A DNA stretch of 9,269 bases from CAYJEQ01 sp964371155 (GCA_964371155.1 CAYJLI010000066.1:1-9269), one strand, 5' to 3'; positions 1 through 5,517 are shown, numbered from the stretch's first letter. Notes: generated by a model not told the origin, from the sequence alone. Translations and numbers: made by a program.

Positions 1-70
1 ACGCACAATCCAAAGCGAAAATCCCATTATAGGAGCATATCCACCCACGCCCGTAGACCCTGCATAATTT
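1..70. repeat. Degenerate copy of a dispersed palindromic repeat
   Basis: This stretch reproduces in order several blocks of the repeat island at 4245-4400: GCACAAT (3-9), CGAAAA followed by CCCATTATAGG (17-33), and GTAGACCCTGCATAAT (53-68, against GCAGACCCTGCACAAT at 4248-4263 and 4384-4399). Bases 26-53 align without gaps to the palindromic element at 4284-4311 with 20 of 28 identical, but the palindrome itself is eroded here. There is no coding potential. It is probably a decayed member of a multi-copy intergenic element family; the copy number in the genome cannot be seen from this window. Confidence 0.55.
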
Positions 71-95
71 TAAAAATGTGAAAACCCTCACCCAC

Positions 96-125
96 AAAAA
101 AATCCACCGCCGAAGCGGTGGATTT
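96..125 (-). terminator. Rho-independent terminator of groES-groEL
   Basis: On the minus strand, 18 bp past the groEL stop codon, there is a perfect 11-bp stem (arms 100-110 and 115-125) closed by a TTCG tetraloop. The end of the stem runs into a tract of seven T (complement of 96-102). This is a textbook intrinsic terminator with the right orientation and distance to end the chaperonin operon. Confidence 0.92.
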
Positions 126-143
126 CATTTAAATTAATAACTA

Positions 144-1772
144 TTAATACATGCCACCCATTCCAGGGTTTGGCATTGCTGGCATTGGGTTTTCTTCTTT
201 TTCGTCGGTCACGAGGGATTCGGTTGTAAGCACCATTGCCGCTACTGAAGCTGCATTTTGTAGAGCGCTTCTTGTTACCTTTGTAGGGTCTACTACGCCG
301 ATTTCCATCATGTCGTTATATTCTTCGTTGTATGCGTCAAATCCGTATCCAACTTTGTTTGTTCTCTTGATAGTGTCGATTATAACAGAGCCCTCAAGGC
401 CTGCATTCGCCGCTATCTGACGGATTGGCTCTTCAAGTGCACGAAGCACGATTTTAACACCCGTCTTTTCGTCGCCATCGCAGCTATCGAGCATTTTTTC
501 AACTGCGGAAGTTGTGTTTAGCAGTGCGATACCGCCCCCTGCAACAATTCCTTCTTCAACAGCCGCTTTAGTAGCCGCAAGTGCGTCTTCAATGCGGAGT
601 TTCTTTTCTTTCATCTCGATTTCAGTAGCCGCACCAACTCTGATTACAGCAACACCGCCTGCGAGTTTTGCAAGTCTTTCTTGAAGCTTTTCAGTGTCGA
701 ACTCGGAAGTGGTTTCGATAATTTGCGCCTTGATTTGGTTAACTCTTGCTTCTATCTCAGCTTTATCGCCTTCGCCGTCTACTATAATGGTGTTTTCCTT
801 GCCCACTCTGATTTGTTTTGCACGGCCAAGCATTTCCATTGTAGCGTCTTTTAGCTCTAAGCCAAGCTCGGAAGTGATAACCTCACCGCCTGTGAGCACT
901 GCAATATCTCTAAGCATTTCTTTTCTTCTGTCGCCAAAGCCAGGAGCTTTAATGCCCACGCATACGAATGTGCCTCTTAGTTTATTTAAAATGAGGGTGG
1001 AAAGTGCTTCGCCCTCGATGTCTTCAGCAATTATAACAAGCTTTTTGCCCGACTGTACAATTTGCTCTAAGATGGGGAGAATTTCCTGCACTGAAGCAAT
1101 TTTCTTATCGGTGATTAAAACATATGCATCATCGATAACAGCTTCCATTTTATCCATATCGGTAGCCATGTAAGGTGTGATATATCCTCTATCAAACTGC
1201 ATACCCTCAACAACATCGCAGTATGTATCGGCTGTTTTGGACTCTTCAACTGTGATAACGCCGTTTGAAGTAACCTTATCCATAGCGTCTGCAATTAGCT
1301 TGCCCACAAATTCATCCGCCGCAGAAACAGTAGCAACTCTTGCAATATCCGCTGTGCCACTGATGCTCTTGGAATTTGTTTTTACCGCTTCAACTGCCGC
1401 ATCAACCGCCTTATGGATACCTTTTTTAAGCACCATTGGATTAGCGCCAGCCGCTACATTCTTCATCCCCTCACGAACAAGTGCTTGTGCAAGGAGTGTA
1501 GCTGTTGTTGTGCCATCGCCTGCTGCGTCGTTTGTTTTGGTTGCCACTTCTTTTACAAGCTGTGCGCCCATGTTTTCAAAGGGGTCGGAAAGCTCGATTT
1601 CTTTAGCGATTGTCACACCGTCGTTTGTGATAAGTGGGGAGCCGTATTTTTTATCAAGCACTACATTTCTACCCTTTGGGCCGAGTGTGATTTTTACTGT
1701 GTCCGCAAGCTGGTCGATACCTGCTTGTAGGGATTTTCTTGCTTCTTCGCCGTATATGATTAATTTTGCCAT
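144..1772 (-). CDS. groEL: Chaperonin GroEL (Hsp60)
   Basis: Cytosolic ATP-dependent chaperonin that forms double seven-subunit rings and folds client proteins together with GroES. The 542-aa length is typical. Visible landmarks are the start MAKLIIYGEEARKSLQAG, the ATP-binding motif GDGTTT at residues 85-90 (Asp86 matches the catalytic Asp87 of E. coli GroEL), the family signature AAVEEGIVAGGG near residue 405, and a C-terminal GMGGM tail. The start is supported by AGGAGG about 10 bases upstream (complement of 1781-1787). It is the second gene of the operon after groES, separated by 167 bp, and ends at a strong terminator. Heat-stress control should act through the CIRCE operator upstream of groES. 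The protein sequence shows nothing unusual. Confidence 0.98.
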   Translation of the reverse strand: MAKLIIYGEEARKSLQAGIDQLADTVKITLGPKGRNVVLDKKYGSPLITNDGVTIAKEIELSDPFENMGAQLVKEVATKTNDAAGDGTTTATLLAQALVREGMKNVAAGANPMVLKKGIHKAVDAAVEAVKTNSKSISGTADIARVATVSAADEFVGKLIADAMDKVTSNGVITVEESKTADTYCDVVEGMQFDRGYITPYMATDMDKMEAVIDDAYVLITDKKIASVQEILPILEQIVQSGKKLVIIAEDIEGEALSTLILNKLRGTFVCVGIKAPGFGDRRKEMLRDIAVLTGGEVITSELGLELKDATMEMLGRAKQIRVGKENTIIVDGEGDKAEIEARVNQIKAQIIETTSEFDTEKLQERLAKLAGGVAVIRVGAATEIEMKEKKLRIEDALAATKAAVEEGIVAGGGIALLNTTSAVEKMLDSCDGDEKTGVKIVLRALEEPIRQIAANAGLEGSVIIDTIKRTNKVGYGFDAYNEEYNDMMEIGVVDPTKVTRSALQNAASVAAMVLTTESLVTDEKEENPMPAMPNPGMGGMY

Positions 1773-1939
1773 TTCTATTTTCCTCCTAAATTGTATATAT
1801 AGTCAAGTGCGAAGCGCACTCGCAGTGAAATGTGAAGAATGAATAGTAAAAAAATCAAATACACCGCCAAAGCGGGGCGTTTAACTCTTCATTATTCATT
1901 ATGTAACTCCACATCTTTTGCATCTAATTAATATGTGTA
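1773..1939 (-). other. groES-groEL intergenic spacer with hairpins and a dispersed repeat
   Basis: This 167-bp spacer is longer than usual for groES-groEL. It contains the palindrome AGTGCG-AAG-CGCACT (1806-1820), a repeat block at 1832-1847 whose complement matches 4659-4674 at 15 of 16 bases, an inverted repeat AATGAATA/TATTCATT (1838-1845 and 1893-1900), and the terminator-like hairpin listed separately. There is no ORF. It looks like short intergenic repeat material inserted between two operon genes. Confidence 0.5.
1848..1882 (-). terminator. Degenerate terminator-like hairpin between groES and groEL
   Basis: On the minus strand an imperfect 11-bp stem (arms 1857-1867 and 1872-1882; eight Watson-Crick pairs, one G-T wobble, two mismatches, loop of four) is followed four to five bases later by seven T (complement of 1848-1854). 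It resembles the perfect terminator after groEL, including the CACCGC/GCGG core. It could terminate part of the transcripts and raise groES relative to groEL, or it may be only a decayed repeat. Termination is inferred, not shown. Confidence 0.4.
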
Positions 1940-2224
1940 TTACTCAACTATCGCCAAAACATCCGACTGACGCAAAATTGTGTACTCCACGCCATCAAGC
2001 TTAACATTTGTGCCTGCATATTGGCTGATTAGCACTTTATCGCCAACGGATAATTCCATTTTAACTTCCTTGCCATCAACAACTCCACCGGGGCCTACTG
2101 CAACTACTTCTGCAACCTGTGGTTTTTCCTTTGCACTTCCCGAGAGAATGATGCCGCTTTTTGTGGTTTCTTCTGCTTCGACCATTTTGATTACAACACG
2201 GTCTGCGAGTGGTTTAACTGTCAT
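1940..2224 (-). CDS. groES: Co-chaperonin GroES (Hsp10)
   Basis: The 94-aa lid protein of the GroEL chamber, forming a heptameric ring in the cytosol. It opens with MTVKPLADRVVIK and carries the mobile loop ETTKSGIIL (residues 19-27), whose Ile-Ile-Leu end contacts the GroEL apical domain. It ends with TILRQSDVLAIVE, as in the family. An ATG six codons further upstream (2240-2242) is rejected because it overlaps the Shine-Dalgarno sequence GGAGG at 2236-2240; the ATG at 2222-2224 lies 11 bases after it and gives the family-standard N-terminus. It is the first gene of the operon, downstream of a clear promoter and CIRCE site. Confidence 0.97.
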   Translation of the reverse strand: MTVKPLADRVVIKMVEAEETTKSGIILSGSAKEKPQVAEVVAVGPGGVVDGKEVKMELSVGDKVLISQYAGTNVKLDGVEYTILRQSDVLAIVE

Positions 2225-2235
2225 AACTAATATTT

Positions 2236-2240
2236 CCTCC
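2236..2240 (-). promoter_or_regulatory. groES ribosome binding site (decides the start)
   Basis: GGAGG on the minus strand lies 11 bases upstream of the ATG at 2222-2224 and overlaps the alternative upstream ATG. This makes 2224 the correct groES start. Confidence 0.85.
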
Positions 2241-2269
2241 ATATAAAAAATTTTATGATGTATAAATTA

Positions 2270-2296
2270 TTAGCACTCGTATGCTTATAGTGCTAA
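2270..2296 (-). promoter_or_regulatory. CIRCE operator (HrcA binding site)
   Basis: The inverted repeat reads TTAGCACTC, nine bases, then TAGTGCTAA on the plus strand. This is the CIRCE consensus (TTAGCACTC-N9-GAGTGCTAA) with a single mismatch in one arm. It covers the expected transcription start just downstream of the -10 box, so HrcA bound here would block groES-groEL transcription until heat or misfolded protein titrates GroEL away. The mechanism is known from the family; no hrcA gene is in the window. Confidence 0.93.
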
Positions 2297-2301
2297 CTAA
2301 C

Positions 2302-2330
2302 ATTTTACATATCAATCGGGAAAAAATCAA
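2302..2330 (-). promoter_or_regulatory. Sigma-A promoter of groES-groEL
   Basis: On the minus strand -35 TTGATT (2325-2330) and -10 TAAAAT (2302-2307) are separated by exactly 17 bp. The predicted start at about 2295 falls inside the CIRCE operator, which is the classical HrcA-repressed arrangement. Confidence 0.85.
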
Positions 2331-2381
2331 GACCTTTTTGAAAAAAAATTAAAAATTCACATAATTTTAATGATTGAGAAC

Positions 2382-2438
2382 ATAATAAATACATCTTTTA
2401 CAGCTAAAATTTAGTAAGTATACTAATGTATTTATTAT
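2382..2438. repeat. 13-bp perfect inverted repeat with nested palindromes
   Basis: ATAATAAATACAT (2382-2394) and its exact complement ATGTATTTATTAT (2426-2438) enclose a 31-base loop that contains the palindromes CTAAAATTTAG and AGTATACT. Reading the plus strand, the right arm runs on to TTTTTAT, so an AT-rich terminator is possible. An operator is another possibility. It lies upstream of the groES promoter, next to the assembly gap, so its gene context is unknown. Confidence 0.45.
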
Positions 2439-2483
2439 TTTTATGCCCATTTTCTCCTTGCACTCCATGCAAGAACCGAAACT

Positions 2484-2583
2484 NNNNNNNNNNNNNNNNN
2501 NNNNNNNNNNNNNNNNNNNNNNNNNNNNNNNNNNNNNNNNNNNNNNNNNNNNNNNNNNNNNNNNNNNNNNNNNNNNNNNNNNN
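2484..2583. other. Assembly gap (100 N)
   Basis: Exactly 100 N, the usual placeholder for a scaffold gap of unknown length. Any reading frame crossing it is meaningless, and the link between the groES side and the lipoprotein side depends on scaffolding alone. Confidence 0.99.
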
Positions 2584-2752
2584 GTTGGCGGGGAGATATA
2601 TGGAAAAACAAGTCAGCAAGAAGCGAAACCCCACCCACTTATGGCATGGAGGGTGTAGAAAAAAGAGCAATACTATTATAATCTATGGCAATTAATTCCA
2701 GTAGCGAATTTTGTGTAAACTTTAAAAGACGAAAGAATAAGAGGGACATTTA
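2584..2752 (+). other. Upstream region of the lipoprotein gene
   Basis: A non-coding stretch after the gap. A TATAAT box is present at 2677-2682, but the base pattern 17 bp upstream (TGTAGA) is a poor -35, so it is only a weak promoter candidate. An AAGAGGG ribosome binding site (ending at 2745) lies 7 bases before the ATG at 2753. No RNA gene is recognisable. Confidence 0.3.
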
Positions 2753-3823
2753 ATGATTAAATCAAAAAAACTGACAGCGCTTTTCTTGGCGGCAATGATG
2801 ATGGTCACGGCAGGATGTAGCAGCACCGACCCAGCTGAAGACAGCGGAGAGGGTACAGCTTTTGCCACCGTTGACGGCGAAAATATCTCCGTCGGAATAT
2901 ATCTATATGAAATGCAAGTAGCACAAGCGGAAGCACTGATGCTGATTTCGGCTGAGGGTGGCGATGTGACCGACCTCTCATCCGCAACAGTCGAGGGCAC
3001 ACCTGCCTATGACTGGATAGAAGACACCGCCATGAAATACATGCAGGAATACATTGCAGGGGAAAAACTTTTTGAAGAGCTTGAGCTTTCTCTCACCGAA
3101 GAAGAACTCGCCCAAGGAGAAGAGCAGTCCTCGGCACTTTGGAATGATTATGGCTACTCGCAGGCTTTTGAACCACTGGGGATAAGCGAGTCCGATTTTG
3201 AGCTAATCACCCTTAATTCCCTTAAGAAAAACAGCCTTTTCAACCACTACTACGGCGTGGGGGGAGAGCTTGAGCCAACGGACGAGGAGTACAGCGCAGG
3301 GCTTGAGGAATATTTTTATTATCTAAGCTTTATAAATGTACCACTTTCGGATGCTGAGGGCTTAGCATATGACGAAACACAAATTGCCGCTGAAAGAGCA
3401 GTTGTCGATGGTTATTACGACAGACTGATGCAGGGCGAGAGCTTTTACAATATAATTGTAGATAGCGAAACACGCCTTGGCAATGAAGACATTATCCCCG
3501 AAGAGGGAAGCGAAATTGCACAGCTCATGAATAAAGAATCGGTAGCGATAAGCCCCGAATTTACCCAAATGCTTGAAGAGAGCGAATACGGCGAATATTT
3601 TATATATCAGGATGAATACAGCATAATGCTACTGCAAAAGCAGGACCCTGCCTCAAATCCTGAAAACTTAGAGCTTGTAAAATACTCCATCGCCCTATAT
3701 ATGTACTCGGACGATTTTGCCGATATGCTACTAACTAAAGGCGTGGAAACCCTCCCAGAGAGCAGTGTTAACGAAGCTATTTTAGAAGAATATGCAGCGG
3801 ATAAGATTGAATATATTTCGTAG
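2753..3823 (+). CDS. Secreted lipoprotein, SurA/PrsA-like foldase family (probably degenerate)
   Basis: A 356-aa, strongly acidic extracytoplasmic lipoprotein. Residues 1-21 are a lipoprotein signal (MIKSKK, then a hydrophobic stretch) ending in the lipobox VTAGC, with Cys22 as the lipidated residue; a Ser/Asp/Glu/Gly-rich linker follows. Residues 36-180 resemble the SurA N-terminal chaperone fold (ATVDGENISVGIYLYEM; GISESDFELI followed by an LFNHYYG segment). Residues 188-300 may be a decayed parvulin-type isomerase domain (FINVPL, then AERAVVDGYYDRLMQGESF), but typical catalytic residues are not obvious, so isomerase activity is doubtful. It may help fold exported proteins at the outer face of the membrane. 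It appears monocistronic, with AAGAGGG before the ATG and a hairpin about 100 bp after the stop. Family assignment is from motif memory and is moderate; the lipoprotein call is firm. Confidence 0.8.
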   Translation: MIKSKKLTALFLAAMMMVTAGCSSTDPAEDSGEGTAFATVDGENISVGIYLYEMQVAQAEALMLISAEGGDVTDLSSATVEGTPAYDWIEDTAMKYMQEYIAGEKLFEELELSLTEEELAQGEEQSSALWNDYGYSQAFEPLGISESDFELITLNSLKKNSLFNHYYGVGGELEPTDEEYSAGLEEYFYYLSFINVPLSDAEGLAYDETQIAAERAVVDGYYDRLMQGESFYNIIVDSETRLGNEDIIPEEGSEIAQLMNKESVAISPEFTQMLEESEYGEYFIYQDEYSIMLLQKQDPASNPENLELVKYSIALYMYSDDFADMLLTKGVETLPESSVNEAILEEYAADKIEYIS

Positions 3824-3923
3824 AGTTTTCTCACTGGGAAGATATTCGAGCAATGGTGGCAATGCTTTCAAAGCTGCACCGCCGCCCCACTAACGACATA
3901 TTAACCAAAACAAACTAATTATT

Positions 3924-3959
3924 ACAGCGTTACCCCTGCTACGGCGGAGGTAACGCTGT
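3924..3959 (+). terminator. Hairpin after the lipoprotein gene, probable terminator
   Basis: A perfect 11-bp stem ACAGCGTTACC/GGTAACGCTGT (3924-3934 and 3949-3959) continues inward, after one mismatch, through four more pairs to a TACG loop. It lies 100 bp after the lipoprotein stop. The following T content (TTAATATAT) is weak, so termination efficiency is uncertain and the hairpin could serve either strand. Confidence 0.6.
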
Positions 3960-4011
3960 TAATATATATGCCTTTTGTGTATGTTTTTATGCTTTGCTTG
4001 CTGAAATTGCT

Positions 4012-4039
4012 TTGAATATTATTTTCTCTGTGTTATACT
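4012..4039 (+). promoter_or_regulatory. Candidate promoter reading into the repeat island
   Basis: TTGAAT (4012-4017), a 16-bp spacer, then TATACT (4034-4039) with an extended -10 TG one base before it (TGT-TATACT). The predicted start at about 4046 is immediately before the first 29-bp repeat at 4051. There is no credible protein gene downstream within the island. Confidence 0.4.
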
Positions 4040-4050
4040 TTATTAACGAG

Positions 4051-4079
4051 TGTTTATATTAGGCGAAACGAGCAAAATG
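4051..4079 (+). repeat. 29-bp direct repeat, copy 1
   Basis: Begins TGTTTATATTAGGCGAAACG and ends GAGCAAAATG. It matches 4568-4596 at 28 of 29 bases, in the same orientation, 517 bp apart. Downstream, both copies are followed by the block TGGCGAAGCCAC (4151-4162 here), so the conserved unit is about 112 bp in this copy. Confidence 0.8.
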
Positions 4080-4199
4080 CCGAAAAATAAAGTTTTACTT
4101 AATTTTTTTCAAAAAATTATGGGGTATGGGGTAAAACCCCATGAATATAATGGCGAAGCCACGATAGAGGATTCAGCAAATTTTGCGGAGCAAAAGAGC

Positions 4200-4236
4200 G
4201 GATTTTCCACAGAATTTGAAATAATGTGGAAAATCC
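4200..4236. repeat. 12-bp perfect inverted repeat
   Basis: GGATTTTCCACA (4200-4211) and TGTGGAAAATCC (4225-4236) are exact complements around a 13-base loop. No T tract follows on the plus strand. It is a stable hairpin inside the repeat island, of unknown role. Confidence 0.7.
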
Positions 4237-4244
4237 ACCCCATC

Positions 4245-4263
4245 ACCGCAGACCCTGCACAAT
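4245..4263 (+). repeat. 19-bp direct repeat, copy 1
   Basis: ACCGCAGACCCTGCACAAT is identical to 4381-4399, 136 bp away. A degenerate copy (GTAGACCCTGCATAAT) occurs at 53-68, about 4.2 kb away, so this is part of a dispersed element. The two perfect copies bracket a pair of inverted palindromes. Confidence 0.8.
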
Positions 4264-4284
4264 ACAAAATAATACGAAAACCCA

Positions 4285-4311
4285 TTGTAGGGGCATGGCT
4301 TGCCATGCCCG
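4285..4311 (+). repeat. Palindromic element of the TTGTAGGG family, plus orientation
   Basis: TTGTAG leads into a perfect 9-bp stem GGGCATGGC/GCCATGCCC (4291-4299 and 4302-4310) with a 2-base centre TT. It aligns over 27 bases with the complement of 4349-4375, with four differences, all compensatory between the stem arms. Confidence 0.75.
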
Positions 4312-4348
4312 AGGATGACGCAAAAGTATAAAAGCACCTGCACACAAG

Positions 4349-4375
4349 CGGTCACGGCAAGCCGTGACCCTACAA
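4349..4375 (-). repeat. Palindromic element of the TTGTAGGG family, minus orientation
   Basis: Read on the minus strand, TTGTAG leads into a perfect 9-bp stem GGTCACGGC/GCCGTGACC (plus-strand arms 4350-4358 and 4361-4369). It faces the element at 4285-4311. The stem bases that differ between the two copies differ in pairs (G-C to T-A and T-A to C-G). Confidence 0.75.
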
Positions 4376-4380
4376 ATGCC

Positions 4381-4399
4381 ACCGCAGACCCTGCACAAT
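4381..4399 (+). repeat. 19-bp direct repeat, copy 2
   Basis: Identical to 4245-4263, including the run GCAGACCCTGCACAAT. The following CTAAAAT resembles the sequence after the degenerate copy at 53-68. Confidence 0.8.
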
Positions 4400-4443
4400 C
4401 TAAAATCTGCTCAATAAATTGTGCGATATCGTAGATATATTAA

Positions 4444-4464
4444 GGGGCTTCGCCCCCTACAATG
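4444..4464 (-). repeat. Palindromic element of the TTGTAGGG family, short form
   Basis: On the minus strand CATTGTAGG leads into the hairpin GGGGC-GAA-GCCCC (plus-strand arms 4444-4448 and 4452-4456). It shares the CATTGTAGGG lead with the other elements but has a different, shorter stem. Confidence 0.6.
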
Positions 4465-4567
4465 ATAGCAAAAAGCTATAAACAGAGGTAATCCCCCACC
4501 TTTTAAAAGGCGGCTTTATGCTCCCATTGCTTAATTTCAGATTGGCGGTTAACTTCATTTTACACAT

Positions 4568-4596
4568 TGTTTATATTAGGCGAAGCGAGCAAAATG
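4568..4596 (+). repeat. 29-bp direct repeat, copy 2
   Basis: Matches 4051-4079 with one difference (GAAGCG in place of GAAACG). The associated TGGCGAAGCCAC block follows at 4641-4652, so this copy of the unit is about 85 bp, some 27 bp shorter than copy 1. Confidence 0.8.
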
Positions 4597-4656
4597 GTGA
4601 AAATTGTGGCAGAAAACTGAAGATTTCAATTTAAATATTATGGCGAAGCCACTCCA

Positions 4657-4680
4657 TCACTATTCATTTTTCACTATTCA
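4657..4680 (+). repeat. Tandem TCACTATTCA repeat
   Basis: Two identical 10-mers (4657-4666 and 4671-4680) are separated by TTTT. The block ACTATTCATTTTTCAC (4659-4674) recurs on the opposite strand in the groES-groEL spacer (1832-1847) with one difference, so it belongs to a dispersed intergenic repeat. Confidence 0.6.
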
Positions 4681-4736
4681 CTTATAAATAATCTGCTAAA
4701 GTAGATTATCCATATTAGTTTGAGGAGGAAATTGTA

Positions 4737-5105
4737 ATGAAGAAAATCTTATCTACACCCATAGGGCAAATATTATCTGCAAGTATTATTTTTTCGACTG
4801 CATTTGCCTTATTGCATTTTAGTCCGTTAAATATGTTGCATGGTCGTTCAGACGCACCGATTATTGTCGGGATATTTGGTGTAATTGCACTGGCAATAGC
4901 TTATATTTTCAAACTGCAATTGCTAACACTGGTAGCATCATTTGGATATATCATAGCATTTGCAATGGGGTTTATATTTCAAACAGACGGTGTGGACCTC
5001 GGTGGCGGTGGAACAAATAATCTATGGCAAATTTGGCTTATAAGCTATTGGGTGTTTTTAGTGTTTGGGTTAATTGTCAATATAATTCTTAAAAAGAAGA
5101 AGTAA
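4737..5105 (+). CDS. Small integral membrane protein, unrecognised
   Basis: A 122-aa protein of unknown function. Four likely membrane segments lie at about residues 9-28, 41-58, 61-82 and 97-118, with a Lys-rich C-terminal end (KKKK) that should face the cytoplasm. Between segments 3 and 4 there is a short polar loop with the glycine run DLGGGGTNN (residues 87-95). No catalytic motif is visible and I do not recognise the family. Translation is well supported: AGGAGG at 4723-4728 sits 8 bases before the ATG. No clear promoter is seen; a short inverted repeat (4688-4709) precedes the gene and could be an operator. A second small membrane protein gene follows after 70 bp on the same strand, probably in one operon. 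Confidence 0.75.
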   Translation: MKKILSTPIGQILSASIIFSTAFALLHFSPLNMLHGRSDAPIIVGIFGVIALAIAYIFKLQLLTLVASFGYIIAFAMGFIFQTDGVDLGGGGTNNLWQIWLISYWVFLVFGLIVNIILKKKK

Positions 5106-5175
5106 GGTTGATAGTCATGCTTATTAAAGAACCGAAAAACGAATGAAATTTATATAATAATTGGAGGTACATACT

Positions 5176-5493
5176 ATGTACTTATTTTCTTTAATTGTAA
5201 TACCAGTGAGTTTATTGGCATTTTATTTCGGATTTCAAATAAAAAATAAGCAACGAATTACTTTAATTCATGATTACCATTGGAAAAATGTAAAAGAGCA
5301 AGATATAAAACCATATACTTCACTTATGGGGATGGGACAATATTCAATAGGTATTGGCTGTCTGACATCCGGTGTTTTAGGACTGTTTGTGTCATCAATA
5401 GTTACTATAATACCTATTTTTTTAGGTATTATTATTGGTTTTATAATAATGTACAAAGCACAGAAGAAATATAACTCAGGTATGTTTTCGTAA
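5176..5493 (+). CDS. Small membrane protein, DUF3784-like
   Basis: A 105-aa protein with three likely membrane segments (about residues 2-21, 50-70 and 72-93). Between segments 1 and 2 is a conserved-looking cytoplasmic piece, LIHDYHWKNVKEQDIKPYTS (residues 30-49), leading into MGMGQYSIGIG. This arrangement resembles the DUF3784 group of small Firmicute membrane proteins of unknown function; the assignment is tentative. A TTG start at 5161 is possible, but it sits directly before GGAGG (5163-5167), which serves the ATG at 5176, so the ATG is preferred. The gene follows the 122-aa membrane protein and ends 24 bp before a strong terminator. Confidence 0.75.
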   Translation: MYLFSLIVIPVSLLAFYFGFQIKNKQRITLIHDYHWKNVKEQDIKPYTSLMGMGQYSIGIGCLTSGVLGLFVSSIVTIIPIFLGIIIGFIIMYKAQKKYNSGMFS

Positions 5494-5517
5494 AATAAGC
5501 ATAATCCACACAAAATA

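Larger units (their letters stand above)
3824..4736. other. Repeat-rich intergenic island, no convincing gene
   Basis: About 0.9 kb between the lipoprotein gene and the small membrane proteins. It holds a terminator-like hairpin, a promoter-like sequence, at least seven short palindromes, two direct repeats (29 bp and 19 bp) and paired TCACTATTCA copies; the main ones are listed separately. Additional palindromes are AATTTTTT-TC-AAAAAATT (4101-4118), ATGGGGT-AAA-ACCCCAT (4126-4142), TGGC-GAA-GCCA (4151-4161 and 4641-4651), a near palindrome CCACCTTTTAAAAGGCGG (4497-4514), and ATAATCT/AGATTAT (4688-4694 and 4703-4709) just before the next gene. This density of palindromes argues against protein coding and for accumulated mobile or regulatory repeat elements. 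Confidence 0.7.

Noticed and set aside
151..1842. Long plus-strand frames opposite groEL
   Set aside because: groEL is certain on the other strand; these are antisense shadows of its codon pattern.
2463..2651. CTCCATGC and GCATGGAG on the two sides of the gap as a paired inverted repeat
   Set aside because: An 8-bp match across a gap of unknown length is expected often by chance.
2404..2695. Frames on both strands crossing the assembly gap
   Set aside because: They exist only because N codons are not read as stops.
2600..2695. A 31-codon frame starting after GGGGAG at the right edge of the gap
   Set aside because: The spacing is short, the peptide has no recognisable features, and the upstream sequence is unknown because of the gap.
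4050..4331. A 93-codon plus-strand frame across the repeat island
   Set aside because: It starts at GTG with no Shine-Dalgarno sequence and its codons run straight through the palindromes and direct repeats, so the peptide is only a translation of repeat DNA.
4245..4464. CRISPR-like array
   Set aside because: The repeats are irregular in spacing and orientation, are palindromic elements rather than uniform repeats with unique spacers, and there are no cas genes.
5153..5158. TATAAT before the 105-aa membrane protein gene
   Set aside because: There is no -35 box at a usable distance, and the resulting start would fall on the ribosome binding site.
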